Shown: in pieces, positions 26,194-36,122 of the stretch
Layout: the number at the start of each line of letters is the position of its first letter
Numbering within the stretch: position 1 is the stretch's first letter
Origin: Bacillota bacterium
GTDB lineage: Bacteria > Bacillota > Clostridia > Lachnospirales > CAG-274
Reading direction: 5' to 3'
DNA length: 53,915 bases
NCBI GenBank assembly: GCA_017460805.1
Contig: JAFUAF010000012.1
Coordinates: 1 to 53,915 of the forward strand
Notes under the pieces: generated by a model
The model's database searches: none
Seen by the model: the letters and a program-made list of their open reading frames with translations, nothing else
Told to the model about the DNA's origin: nothing
Translations under genes and position numbers: made by a program

Positions 26194-28534
26194 ATATATG
26201 TTCGGGAACGGTGTCTGCCAGGTAAGCGATAACTTCTTTTCAAAGACCGTAAAATTTTCGGACATAAATTATCAGGTGGCACAGAGGGATGAACAGATAG
26301 ATATTTTTTCAAGATATTGTGAAATACTCAACTATTTCAGCCCCGAGATAAATGTGCAGATAACCGTACATAACCGCAGGATAGATATTGATGATTTCAA
26401 GCAAAATATGTTTTTCCCTATGCGGGATGACGGTAGGAATGATTTAAGAGAAGAATACAATCGGATGTTGGAACAAAAGGCTTTGCAGGGGCAAAACTCC
26501 ATTATCAGAGAAAAGTATATCACTTTCGGGATAGAAGCCGAAAATTACGATGTCGCTTATCCAGCCCTGTTGCGAATAGAAAGCGATATAATGAGCCAGC
26601 TTAAAGGTCTTGGGTGTGATGCAACAAATCTTTCGGGTGCGCAAAGGCTTGAATATATGAACAGCATACTGAACCCGAACGAGCAGTTGAAATTCAACTA
26701 TGCTGACCTTGTGGGTACGGGCTTATGCACAAAGGACTTTATAGCACCGTATTACTTCGATTTTAAGCCCAACAGCAAGCAGAATTACTTTGAATTCGGT
26801 GACTACTACGGTCAGGTGCTTATGATAAAGAAACTTCCGTCAGATTTAAGCGACAAGTTGCTTAACGCATTAGCGGAGATCCCTTGCAACAGCACCATAA
26901 ATATCCATACAAACGCTATGGATAATGCAACTGCCACGGATATGGTCAAGACCAAACTTGCCTTTATGGAACAGGACAAGGCAACAAGACAGCAAAAACT
27001 GTTGCAGCAGGGAACAGACCCCGAAATGATACCGCAGCATTTAAAAAGGCATTTGCAGGAAGCAAATATGCTTATTGATGATATGCAGAATAAAAATCAG
27101 CGTTTATTCCAGGGGTCGGTCATTGTTTTTACTTCCGCCAAAACCTATGAGGAATTGGAAGAAAATGTAGAAAAGCTAAAGGGCAAAGCCCGTGCCTACG
27201 GCTGCGAGCTGTCGCCTATCGCTTGCGAACAGGAAGCAGGCTTGAATGCTACGCTGCCGTTTGCGAAAAACGATATACAGATAAGACGAACGCTGACAAC
27301 AGCGGCACAGGCGATATTTATACCCTTTACAACACAAGAGTTATTCGATGCAGGCGGTATGTACTACGGGTTGAATGCACTATCCCGTAACCTTATCTTC
27401 CTGGATAGGAAGGCACTTAAAAACCCTGCGGGATATGTATTGGGCAGTCCCGGTTCCGGCAAAAGTTTCTCCACTAAAAGATGTTTGGTTGATGTAATGC
27501 TTAACTCGGAAGATGACGAGATATTGGTAATCGACCCGGAAAGCGAGTATTTGACCCTGTTTGAGAACTTCGGCGGAGAGATAATAAAAATATCCAACGA
27601 CACCGACACTTTTTTCAATCCGCTTGATATAAGCACCGACTACTCCGGCGGCGATGATGACGAGAGCAACACCAATAACCCGTTGTCGTTTAAAACGGAG
27701 TTCTTATTCAGTTTTTTGGATGTCATTGTTACCAAAGAAAGCGGTATTGGCTTATCGGGTGCGGAACGTACCCTCGTGGACAAGGTTCTGACGGACTTAT
27801 ACAAGGCATATTTCAAGAAGAAAAACGCCGAGATGCCAACACTTGTGGACTTTTACAATGCACTTCAAAAATGCGATATAAAAGAGCTTCAAGCCGAAAA
27901 AGAAAATCTTATCAAGGTACTTGGCTTGTATACATCGGGTTCATTCAACCTTTTCGCCCATAAAACCAATGTGAATGTCAACAACCGCTTTGTGGTGTTT
28001 GACATCAAGGAATTGGGCGATCAGCTTAAAACATTGGGAATGTTGGTCATTCTCGACCAGATATGGAACCGTGTGGTTTCCAACAGACTTATAGGCAGAA
28101 CTACCTGGATAGTAATTGACGAGGCACATTTGCTTTTTTCTAACCCGTTTTCGGCTCAATTTCTTGCTTCATTATGGAAAAGAGCAAGAAAATACGGTGC
28201 AATATGTACGGGTATCACGCAGAACATCGGCGACCTGCTTGAAAGCCCTCTTGCAAGTAAGATGTTAGCCAACAGCGAATATATCCTTATGCTTAATCAA
28301 GCACCGCAAGACAGAGTAAAACTTGCCGAGATGCTGAATATCAGCCCCACGCAGTTGAGTTTTGTGACAAATGCAAACCCGGGACAGGGGCTTTTGTTTG
28401 CGGGCAACAGTATCGTGCCTTTCGTGGATAAGTTCCCGAACGACACAAAGCTCTATCGTATGATGACGAGTAAGCTGTCCGACATAATGAGTTACAAAAA
28501 CGAGGTGAACGCCGATGAAAAGCCCGATACTTGA
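25985..28534 (+). CDS. virB4: VirB4-type conjugation ATPase (TraE/TrsE family)
   Basis: This 849-aa cytoplasmic ATPase powers assembly and transport of the type IV secretion channel. After a basic N-terminal stretch (about 1-60), the N-terminal domain reads YMFGNGVCQVSDNFFSKTV.F.DINYQ. Walker A is GSPGSGKSFS (about 487) and Walker B IVIDEAHLLF (about 710), then TGITQNIGDLL. The start is TTG 25985: GGGGGA at 25971-25976 gives 8-nt spacing, and no later start has a comparable site. This places the start 209 nt inside prgI. It overlaps the M23 gene by 20 nt. Confidence 0.92.
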   Translation: MSRRNEFQQKQQESLRLLKSQRKAMREKEKQRIRQLKIKRESTERKNKRKKKKLRAEAAPKSCQDTLKYKYMFGNGVCQVSDNFFSKTVKFSDINYQVAQRDEQIDIFSRYCEILNYFSPEINVQITVHNRRIDIDDFKQNMFFPMRDDGRNDLREEYNRMLEQKALQGQNSIIREKYITFGIEAENYDVAYPALLRIESDIMSQLKGLGCDATNLSGAQRLEYMNSILNPNEQLKFNYADLVGTGLCTKDFIAPYYFDFKPNSKQNYFEFGDYYGQVLMIKKLPSDLSDKLLNALAEIPCNSTINIHTNAMDNATATDMVKTKLAFMEQDKATRQQKLLQQGTDPEMIPQHLKRHLQEANMLIDDMQNKNQRLFQGSVIVFTSAKTYEELEENVEKLKGKARAYGCELSPIACEQEAGLNATLPFAKNDIQIRRTLTTAAQAIFIPFTTQELFDAGGMYYGLNALSRNLIFLDRKALKNPAGYVLGSPGSGKSFSTKRCLVDVMLNSEDDEILVIDPESEYLTLFENFGGEIIKISNDTDTFFNPLDISTDYSGGDDDESNTNNPLSFKTEFLFSFLDVIVTKESGIGLSGAERTLVDKVLTDLYKAYFKKKNAEMPTLVDFYNALQKCDIKELQAEKENLIKVLGLYTSGSFNLFAHKTNVNVNNRFVVFDIKELGDQLKTLGMLVILDQIWNRVVSNRLIGRTTWIVIDEAHLLFSNPFSAQFLASLWKRARKYGAICTGITQNIGDLLESPLASKMLANSEYILMLNQAPQDRVKLAEMLNISPTQLSFVTNANPGQGLLFAGNSIVPFVDKFPNDTKLYRMMTSKLSDIMSYKNEVNADEKPDT

Positions 28535-31487
28535 TAGTGACAATTCAAAGGCTGTAAGCACCGAAAAGGAACTTATAAATAAGGAACAGGTAGCGGACAG
28601 CTTGAAAAAGGCTGTCAAGCAAGCCGAAGAAAAGGCTACATTTAGGGATTATTCGGGAAGAATAAGGTTCGGTGAGTCCGAAAAGACTACAGAACCCACA
28701 ACCCCGAAAGCCTTTGAAAAGGTCGTTAAGCAAAAAAGAAAGGCAAAACAGCAGGCAAGCGTTGTTAAACCACAACAAGCAAGCGGGATTATCAAAGAAA
28801 ACAATTCTGACGGCATTATTAAAGGAGATACCCATACTGTACACCAATCTACGGTTGGAACACACATCAACAAAAGGTATCGTCAAGCTGTTAAGGATAA
28901 ACAGCGCAAGGCAAAACATCAATCTTCGGTTATAAAACCCGATACCATACAAAGCAACAATGCTATAAGGGAGTTATCAAATGAGGGGCAGATAATTGAC
29001 AACAACCAACAAGCGGCACTTTCGAATACGGTGGAAACCTATATTGGTAAACCTGTCGCAACGGAAATCAAGCCTACCGCTTTTGAAAAAATGATACACC
29101 AAAAGCAAATGGCTATGGTAAAGAAAAATGTCAATAATGGCATTGAACCCGTTACCTACCGTTCCGATCTTACGGAAGATAAGGTACGGGCTAATGCGGA
29201 AATGGTGGTTACCGATAAACTACCGCTTCCCGATGATGTGAAAAGCCCTGTTTTGGATAAAAGCGATATTGATGTTGCTTACGCAAGGGAATACAAACAG
29301 GCTTTACGCCGCATTAAGCGTGGGGAAAGTCTGAAAGACCTTACATCGGATAAAATCAAAGGCTCGGTAAAATCTGCCCTAAAAAATTCCGATGACGAAA
29401 CATTACAAGCAAGTGAAAAAGCTATATCGGCGGCAACAACAGCGGCATATATACTCAAACCTGAAAGCATAGAAAAAGCGAAACGCCGTACAGTCTATAA
29501 TAAGGCGAAAACAGCCGAAAAAATAGAAAAACTCGGTATAAGGCAGGAATTGGGCAAACAGCTTACAACAGCGGTATCGGATATGAACGCATCGGCAAAG
29601 AAAGCTTTAAAAAGTACAAGTTCTGCCGCTATTGCAACATTCCGCAGCGATATAAAAACACGAAGCGAGGACGACCTTGCATTTAAAGCGGCGGATGATG
29701 TGATTACGGGTGCGGAGACCGTGAGAGATGTTTCAAGGGCTTACTCGGCAACGAAAAATACAGCAAAAGATGTTATAAGCACGGGAAAATCTGCCGTCAC
29801 CGCTATAAAGAATACCCCACAAAACATCACAAACACCGCAGAAAAAAGCAGACAGCTTAAACAACGCTATAATGCTTTTAAACGCCTGCAAACCAAACAG
29901 CGTATGACAATAATAAAAAACAAAGGAAAGCAGGCGGCTAAAAGAACGGCAGACGTCCTGGTTAAATCGGCAAAGGATATAGCAATAAAGGCGGTTGCTT
30001 TTATTCTATCGTTTGTTGTGTTGATAGTTGCCGTCTGCGGTGTGGTCGTGGCAGCTATCGGCAACTATATTTGGGACACTTCCGCCGTAATGGATACTAC
30101 CAAAATTATAAAATACATTTCTACCCTTGATTACGAACAGCAGAAAAAATGGTTCAACAAAGGCAAGACCGCAGTCGCTATCGACAATCAGAATGATAAC
30201 AATAGCAATCGTTCATACCGCTATTATTATCTTATTGCAAAGGATGTGCCTGCCGACCCATACTTTATAAGCAAGACCGAGGATGAAATGGCTGCGGAAA
30301 ACATTACACCCAACACGCTTGTTACCGAAGCGGAAAACAGCGACGGCGAACAGCTGAAACCAACGTATAGGGGCTTTAATGAGGTTTACCACTCCGCAGA
30401 TGAATTTTTGGAAAACAGCCGCTGGACTACCGAGGACTACCGTGCGGCACTTGCTTATATGCAGGTCAAATGTGAAAATCTGGGCTGGCTCGGTGCGCAT
30501 ATCGGCTTTGTGGGCGACCAAAAGTTAAAAGATGCGGCAAGAAAACTTGTATCTGCTACATACAACGCACCTATCATACGGGAAGAACGGGATGCCGACG
30601 GAGTATCGACGTACAGTTCGGCATCATACGAGATAGATATTAGTTACTCACACAATAACGAACACGACTACTACTATTTTGGCAGAAAATACTCCGTCAA
30701 GTACCTTATCGACAATGATATTTTGCGTTTCAGCAATGACGAGGACAAACAGCGGGCACAGAAAGAAAGATTTTACTACACCTACAAATACGGCAACTAT
30801 GCTGTTGCGGCGCTCTCTTTCCCTTTGGAATTGGGCGGAGATGAAAAAATATCCGATCGTATCTCAAAACATTTCGGTGTTCAGCTTGCTCTGAAATACA
30901 AACCGCCGACGGCAAACCCCGATAAAACAGTATATGGAACGGTATCAAGCAAGAAAACGACCCATTGGGCAAACGACCTTTCCGCAGAAGCGGGCGATAT
31001 TATAAAAGCACCCATATCGGGCTTATGCGTTGTAAAACAGCGTGAGGGGCGTGGTTTTGAGTATGTCATATCAAGTTCGTATGAGGGTACGGACTTTAAA
31101 TTTGACGGCTACGGCTATTGTGTAAAAATGTCCTGTTCGGGTTCAACATTTTTAAGCCCGGGAGTTCCTACGATAGTAACACAGGGACAGGCACTCGGAA
31201 AGGTTGCGGGAAATATACCCGTCAACTATGAAACACCGAGTGAAGATAACGATACCGAAAACGAGGATATAATTGCGGATGTACTTTTTCCTTGCTGTAC
31301 TGCTACCACATTCAGCGAGATAGGCGGCGATTTTTTTGACGAATATCCGCCCGAAAGCGAGGCTCATTTACATATTGAACTGTACGCTCTGCCTTGCGAT
31401 TTCGGCGATAAGGACAGCATAAAGGAAAATATTTTGGCACCGGAATTATTTTTTGACTATTCAAGCGAGGAGGATGAAGATGACTAA
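28515..31487 (+). CDS. Membrane-anchored M23 peptidase of the transfer apparatus (VirB1-like)
   Basis: This 990-aa protein has a long K/A/Q-rich cytoplasmic region (about 1-485) with repeats around KQRKAK.Q.SV.KP and AFEK.. units. One transmembrane helix (about 490-517) follows, then an extracellular part. Near the C-terminus an M23/LytM-like domain keeps the zinc ligands: H and D in THWAND (about 817-821) and the HLHIEL motif (about 952). It would cut peptide cross-bridges to open the wall for the channel. The GAGGTGA site and ATG lie in the virB4 end. The usual partner in this position is an NlpC/P60 enzyme. Confidence 0.72.
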   Translation: MKSPILDSDNSKAVSTEKELINKEQVADSLKKAVKQAEEKATFRDYSGRIRFGESEKTTEPTTPKAFEKVVKQKRKAKQQASVVKPQQASGIIKENNSDGIIKGDTHTVHQSTVGTHINKRYRQAVKDKQRKAKHQSSVIKPDTIQSNNAIRELSNEGQIIDNNQQAALSNTVETYIGKPVATEIKPTAFEKMIHQKQMAMVKKNVNNGIEPVTYRSDLTEDKVRANAEMVVTDKLPLPDDVKSPVLDKSDIDVAYAREYKQALRRIKRGESLKDLTSDKIKGSVKSALKNSDDETLQASEKAISAATTAAYILKPESIEKAKRRTVYNKAKTAEKIEKLGIRQELGKQLTTAVSDMNASAKKALKSTSSAAIATFRSDIKTRSEDDLAFKAADDVITGAETVRDVSRAYSATKNTAKDVISTGKSAVTAIKNTPQNITNTAEKSRQLKQRYNAFKRLQTKQRMTIIKNKGKQAAKRTADVLVKSAKDIAIKAVAFILSFVVLIVAVCGVVVAAIGNYIWDTSAVMDTTKIIKYISTLDYEQQKKWFNKGKTAVAIDNQNDNNSNRSYRYYYLIAKDVPADPYFISKTEDEMAAENITPNTLVTEAENSDGEQLKPTYRGFNEVYHSADEFLENSRWTTEDYRAALAYMQVKCENLGWLGAHIGFVGDQKLKDAARKLVSATYNAPIIREERDADGVSTYSSASYEIDISYSHNNEHDYYYFGRKYSVKYLIDNDILRFSNDEDKQRAQKERFYYTYKYGNYAVAALSFPLELGGDEKISDRISKHFGVQLALKYKPPTANPDKTVYGTVSSKKTTHWANDLSAEAGDIIKAPISGLCVVKQREGRGFEYVISSSYEGTDFKFDGYGYCVKMSCSGSTFLSPGVPTIVTQGQALGKVAGNIPVNYETPSEDNDTENEDIIADVLFPCCTATTFSEIGGDFFDEYPPESEAHLHIELYALPCDFGDKDSIKENILAPELFFDYSSEEDEDD

Positions 31488-31743
31488 AAAGGAAACAAAA
31501 TCACTTGCCGAGGAATTGGCGGCTTATGATGAAAAGATACGCCGTTTGCAGGAGCAGATAGACAACCTGGTACAGAAGAAAAACGAAACCATTTTAAAAA
31601 ATGTGACCTCGGCTCTTGAAGAAAACGAAATGAATTTACAAGAACTTTTGGGTCTTATAGAAAAGAGAAAACAGCCTTTTTCAAGACCCGAAATAACAAA
31701 CAGACCGAACAATAACGAAAACAAAGGAGAATTCAACCAATGA
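31480..31743 (+). CDS. DUF4315-family coiled-coil protein
   Basis: This 87-aa protein has one coiled coil (EKIRRLQEQIDNLVQKKNE) and the LQELLGLIEKRK segment typical of DUF4315 proteins of Tn1549-like operons. Function unknown. ATG 31480 has GAGGAGG 6 nt upstream. It overlaps the M23 gene by 8 nt and the next gene by 4 nt. Confidence 0.75.
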   Translation: MTKKETKSLAEELAAYDEKIRRLQEQIDNLVQKKNETILKNVTSALEENEMNLQELLGLIEKRKQPFSRPEITNRPNNNENKGEFNQ

Positions 31744-32399
31744 AAAAAATTTTAACTACTGTTTTAGCAACTGCCGTACTTGCAACTTCCGCTTATGCGG
31801 CAGACCCTACCGTAAGGATAAACAAAGCGATACGAAACTATGATACATACGTTGATTTAAGGGATTGTCAGATGTCCGTAAACGATATATCCGACTTTTT
31901 GTCACTCTACTACGGACAGAATATGAGTGCATCATTCATCGACAAAAATGTGATGGTATATGATGAGGACGACAACGGCTTGTATGATGCCCTGGAACTT
32001 AACTACAAGTACACAAAAGAGGAAAACGAAGCAATAACGCAGTTCATAGCCGAAAAGGAACAGGAACTTATCGACAGCGTTAAGGGTATGAGCCAAAAGG
32101 AACAGGCAAAGTATATTTACAAATATATGGTGCATAACTACACTTATGATGATGACTTGAATGCAGACCTCTATTATCTGTACAAAAACAACAAAGGCAT
32201 TTGTTGCAGCTTTTCCCTTGCGTATTACCGCATAATGACAAGGCTGAATATTCCCTGCAAAATGACGGTAAATGCCGACCATACTCACCAATGGAACGAG
32301 GTTTTTATAGACGGCAAGTGGCAGAAGGTAGATATAACCGAGGGCATAAGGCTTTATAATACGGGGTTTCCCGATGCGGAGATGAGGGCGTTTCTTTAG
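31740..32399 (+). CDS. Secreted transglutaminase-fold protein
   Basis: This 219-aa protein has a signal peptide (about 1-20, ending AYAAD). Its cysteine-protease-like transglutaminase core has Cys in NKGICCSFSLAYY (about 154), His in HTHQWNEVFIDGKW (about 180-183) and Asp in VDITEG (about 198). All three catalytic residues are present. Bacterial members usually cleave or rearrange peptide bonds. The position at the end of the transfer operon suggests action on the donor wall or surface proteins. It overlaps DUF4315 by 4 nt. Elements of this type more often carry a DUF4366 protein here. Confidence 0.75.
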   Translation: MKKILTTVLATAVLATSAYAADPTVRINKAIRNYDTYVDLRDCQMSVNDISDFLSLYYGQNMSASFIDKNVMVYDEDDNGLYDALELNYKYTKEENEAITQFIAEKEQELIDSVKGMSQKEQAKYIYKYMVHNYTYDDDLNADLYYLYKNNKGICCSFSLAYYRIMTRLNIPCKMTVNADHTHQWNEVFIDGKWQKVDITEGIRLYNTGFPDAEMRAFL

Positions 32400-32478
32400 A
32401 TAACATAATTTACAAACAAAAAATCGTTTGTTATAGCTCCATACCTTTTAAGTTTTAGACTTTACTGTAAATATTATG

Positions 32479-32507
32479 TTGATTAAACGGTAAATAGATG
32501 TTATAAT
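32479..32507 (+). promoter_or_regulatory. Promoter of the dockerin protein gene
   Basis: TTGATT at 32479-32484, 17-bp spacer, TATAAT at 32502-32507. The gene thus forms a separate unit from the transfer operon. Confidence 0.78.
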
Positions 32508-32560
32508 TTATAATATATAATATATAATGTACGTTAAGTCAACAAAAAGGAGGTATGCAA

Positions 32561-34345
32561 ATGAGTGTTCTGACAAACAATATGCGTATTCGCAAAAATA
32601 AAGCGGGGGGGGTATCGCAAGGTCGGCTGAAGTGCCATATTCGCACGGTGTTTGCGGTGATGTTTGCTCTTGCGGCGGTTATGCTGATGAGTACGGCGGT
32701 ATTTGCAAAGGGAACAGGAACGAAAGATGACCCTTATATCGTAACAGATGAGCCGGGCTTTGTGTATTATTGTCAGCAAGGCGGATATATCAAAGTTGAA
32801 GCGGAAGAACTGAATATATACGGTACCCAGATAAACATTGAGAAAGACCTTAATGTTGACTTGGGAGATTGCGTTGTTCATATGCAAAACGGATTATTTA
32901 CTTGGTATATGGTCATATATAATGCCAATGTCACAATTTCTTCCGTAGAGGGTGGCATAATAGCCGACGATTCCAATTATTTATTTCATGTGGGCAAAGG
33001 AAGTTTGACATTAAATGGCGGAGCATATTTAAGTCGCTTGGATGAAACAATAATTGCTACAGACTCACAAGTAACAGTCAATTCAGCTTTTTTGGATGAT
33101 GCTAATATTTCAGGAGGAAAACTGACCGTAAATAACAGTCACTTCATGTGTTCAATTCTTTCGGATGCTTTGGAAATACCCGAAAGTAACTATAAATATC
33201 ATCCTTTAAAAATTGACGGAGCAGATTTTGAATTTAACGGTTACAGTATTGAATACCTTGAGATAAGCGAAAAGACGGCGGCAGATAGTATAACTTTATC
33301 AAGCGGAAGGTTTCAGCATATTTTGGTCAAATCTTCGGAATACAATATTTCCGATTTGCTGCCCAAAGGCGGTTATATTGTAAAGAACGGCGAAAAAGTA
33401 AATGCCGATGTAAAAGAATTAAAGGCAGGTACGGAAGAATATTATGAAATAGTAGCTCCTATCGAAGTTTCCGCTGTTGATGTGAACATAACCGCACCCA
33501 AAGCAGGAAAAACACCCGCTGTGTCGGCTGAACTAAACACCGACGGTGTAACGCTTTACAAAAACGACCCCATAACGTGGTATAAAGACGGAGATATTAT
33601 GAAAAATACCGATGTGTTTGAAGTCGGACACAAATACACTCTTTCTGTATGGCTGCAAGCACAGGACGGTTATTATTTCGCAACAGATAAAAGTTTATCT
33701 CCTGCGGTCACAGGCAGCCTTAACGGTACATCTGCAACAATAGGAATTGCGTATGAACAGGCGGCAGATGAAGTGATAAATTTATCTTATGATTTCGGTA
33801 CTTTGCAAAAAATGACCATTTCAGCTATCGAAATTACGGTTGGTATACCGCAGGCAGGCAAAACACCCGATTTTGCACCGACTGCCAACGCAGGGTGCGT
33901 ACTTTATGCAGACAAATCTGAAAAAGGCTACGGCATAGATTGGTATGACAGCGATGAACACATTTATCTGGACAAAAACGATGTATTCAAAGAGGGACAT
34001 TCTTACATTATGGAAGTATTTTATAAACCCGATGAAAACTACCTTTTTGTAAACAAAATGACGGCAAGTGTAAACGGAGTTGAATTGAAAGGCTATATCT
34101 CTCCCGAAAACAGTGCCAAATACAAACTTATTCAGGTTTTTTATGATATACCCGTTAAAGGTGATGTGGATGGAAACGGCTTTGTCGAAGATGCCGATGC
34201 CGCTTTGCTTATGAAATACATAACAGGTGTTGAACCTGTGCTTTCAGAATTGCAGCTTGAAGCGGCAAAAGTTACCGACAGCAAAAAGGAAAAGCCCGAT
34301 ATGCTTGATGTTATAGCAATACTTAAAATTACAAAAGAACAATGA
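32561..34345 (+). CDS. Secreted protein with C-terminal type I dockerin
   Basis: This 594-aa exported protein has a long n-region (about 28 residues), a hydrophobic core and a cleavage site after TAVFA (about 49). A middle region with beta-helix-like repeats follows. Two related modules of about 75 residues (near 301 and 419) share KAGKTP..DVFE.GH.Y. The C-terminal dockerin (from about 534) has a good first calcium loop, GDVDGNGFVEDADAALL; its second repeat is degenerate. Dockerins bind cohesins in cellulosome-like complexes. ATG 32561 is 7 nt from AAGGAGG. Codons 15-18 contain eight consecutive G. Confidence 0.8.
   Translation: MSVLTNNMRIRKNKAGGVSQGRLKCHIRTVFAVMFALAAVMLMSTAVFAKGTGTKDDPYIVTDEPGFVYYCQQGGYIKVEAEELNIYGTQINIEKDLNVDLGDCVVHMQNGLFTWYMVIYNANVTISSVEGGIIADDSNYLFHVGKGSLTLNGGAYLSRLDETIIATDSQVTVNSAFLDDANISGGKLTVNNSHFMCSILSDALEIPESNYKYHPLKIDGADFEFNGYSIEYLEISEKTAADSITLSSGRFQHILVKSSEYNISDLLPKGGYIVKNGEKVNADVKELKAGTEEYYEIVAPIEVSAVDVNITAPKAGKTPAVSAELNTDGVTLYKNDPITWYKDGDIMKNTDVFEVGHKYTLSVWLQAQDGYYFATDKSLSPAVTGSLNGTSATIGIAYEQAADEVINLSYDFGTLQKMTISAIEITVGIPQAGKTPDFAPTANAGCVLYADKSEKGYGIDWYDSDEHIYLDKNDVFKEGHSYIMEVFYKPDENYLFVNKMTASVNGVELKGYISPENSAKYKLIQVFYDIPVKGDVDGNGFVEDADAALLMKYITGVEPVLSELQLEAAKVTDSKKEKPDMLDVIAILKITKEQ
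32605..32612 (+). repeat. G8 homopolymer near the start of the dockerin gene
   Basis: Eight consecutive G fall in codons 15-18, before the signal peptide core. In this length the frame is open; gain or loss of one base would end translation early. Such tracts are classical slipped-strand switches in surface-protein genes. Confidence 0.6.
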
Positions 34346-34359
34346 ACAATATTATGATT

Positions 34360-34392
34360 AAGGCAAGTGTTCCCTCGAATACTTGCCTTTTT
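34360..34392 (+). terminator. Intrinsic terminator after the dockerin gene
   Basis: AAGGCAAGT (34360-34368) pairs with ACTTGCCTT (34381-34389), continuing into a T-run, 20 nt before topB. Confidence 0.85.
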
Positions 34393-34411
34393 CTATGAGA
34401 GGAGAATGTAA

Positions 34412-36109
34412 ATGAAATTAGTTTTATGCGAAAAGCCCTCGGTCGGAAACACCGTGGCGAAAGTATTAGGGGTTAAAAGCCGAAAAGACGGCTACATCGA
34501 GTGCGGCGATCATATCGTCAGTTGGTGTATCGGACATTTGGTAAACTTAGCCCTGCCCGAAGAATACAGCAAGGAATACAAGAAATGGGACAAACTGCCC
34601 ATTTTGCCGACCGAGTGGAAATATAACATTTTATCCGGCACGAAAAAGCAGTTTGATGTTATAAGAAAGCTGATGAACCGCAAGGATGTAACGGGTATCG
34701 TGTGTGCTACCGATGCGGGACGTGAGGGAGAACTCATTTTCAGACTTGTTTATAACGAAGCCGAGTGCAAAAAGCCCATTGAAAGGCTTTGGATATCTTC
34801 ACTTGAAGATACCGCTATAAAAAGCGGCTTTGCAAGCCTGCACAAAGGTTCTGACTTTGATAATTTATATAGATCGGCACTGTGTCGTGAACGTGCCGAC
34901 TGGCTGATCGGGATGAATTTATCCCGATTTTTTACTGTGAGGAATGATAAGGTGTTCAGCATAGGCAGAGTCCAGACTCCCACGCTTGCGATGATAGCGG
35001 CAAGGGATAAGGAAATAATGAATTTCAAGAAAGGATATTTTTACACCGTGGACTTGGATTGTAATGAATTTGTTGCCAAAAGTGACAAAATAGAAAATAA
35101 ATCAACAGCCGAAAAAATATGTGCTGTTTGTGATACCGCGCGGGCCGTTTCCGTCAAGCGTGAAAATAAGTTTACCGCACCGCCAAAACTGTATGACCTG
35201 ACCACCTTACAGCGTGAAGCAAACAAACATTTTGGCTTTACGGCGCAGCAGACACTTAACATTGTACAGAAGCTATACGAAGCCAAACTTGTTACTTATC
35301 CCAGGACAGACAGCCGTTTTCTTACGGAAGATATGGAAGATACGGCACAGGCAGTTATAAACACCATAACAAACACCCTGGATTACAAGATTTCCGAAAC
35401 ACCCAATATCAAACCCGTTATGAACAATAAAAAGGTTACGGATCATCACGCCATTATCCCTACAGTCAACCTCAATAAAACAACATTGGAAAGTACAAGC
35501 TCCGATGAAAGAAAGGTGCTTGAACTTATCGCATTAAGGCTTTTGACCGCTACCGCACCCAAAGAGGAGTACGAAAGCGTTAAGGTCGGGCTTGAAAGCG
35601 GCGGCGAAAAATTTACCGTCACAGGCAAGACCGTTATAAACGATGGTTTCAAAGCCGTTGAAAAGCAGTTCAAAACAGGAGAAGAAAAGGAAACCGCTCT
35701 GCCCGATATTGCCAAGGGCAATACATACGATGTATCGGCAAAGGTTACGGAACACGAAACGCAGCCGCCAAAGGCGTACACCGAAGATACGCTTTTATCG
35801 GCTATGGAAAAAGCCGGAGGAAAAGACTTTGACGAAAATGTCGAAAGAACGGGCTTAGGCACACCCGCAACAAGAGCAAGTATCATAGAAACGCTTGTAA
35901 AGCGTAAATATATTGAACGCAAAGGGAAAAGCCTTGTTTCAACAGCTTTAGGCAACGAGCTGATAAACGCAGTACCCGAAACACTTACCTCACCCGCTAT
36001 GACCGTGGAATGGGAAAATGAACTGTCAAAGATAGCACAGGGGAAAGCGGATAATGAGCGTTTTATGAAAAACATAGAGGAATTTATCAAAGAAACTATA
36101 AAGAATTAA
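34412..36109 (+). CDS. topB: DNA topoisomerase III (type IA)
   Basis: This 565-aa topoisomerase cuts one DNA strand to relax or decatenate DNA. The Toprim acidic residues are visible in LCEKPSVG (residue 7) and ATDAGREGELIF (about 105). IGRVQTPTL and the active-site tyrosine in TYPRTDSRFL (about 295) follow. The C-terminal zinc ribbons of chromosomal TopB are absent, as usual in conjugative elements. The ribosome binding site is GAGAGGAG. It probably helps resolve element DNA during replication or transfer. Confidence 0.93.
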   Translation: MKLVLCEKPSVGNTVAKVLGVKSRKDGYIECGDHIVSWCIGHLVNLALPEEYSKEYKKWDKLPILPTEWKYNILSGTKKQFDVIRKLMNRKDVTGIVCATDAGREGELIFRLVYNEAECKKPIERLWISSLEDTAIKSGFASLHKGSDFDNLYRSALCRERADWLIGMNLSRFFTVRNDKVFSIGRVQTPTLAMIAARDKEIMNFKKGYFYTVDLDCNEFVAKSDKIENKSTAEKICAVCDTARAVSVKRENKFTAPPKLYDLTTLQREANKHFGFTAQQTLNIVQKLYEAKLVTYPRTDSRFLTEDMEDTAQAVINTITNTLDYKISETPNIKPVMNNKKVTDHHAIIPTVNLNKTTLESTSSDERKVLELIALRLLTATAPKEEYESVKVGLESGGEKFTVTGKTVINDGFKAVEKQFKTGEEKETALPDIAKGNTYDVSAKVTEHETQPPKAYTEDTLLSAMEKAGGKDFDENVERTGLGTPATRASIIETLVKRKYIERKGKSLVSTALGNELINAVPETLTSPAMTVEWENELSKIAQGKADNERFMKNIEEFIKETIKN

Positions 36110-36122
36110 CGGAGGTGATCGA

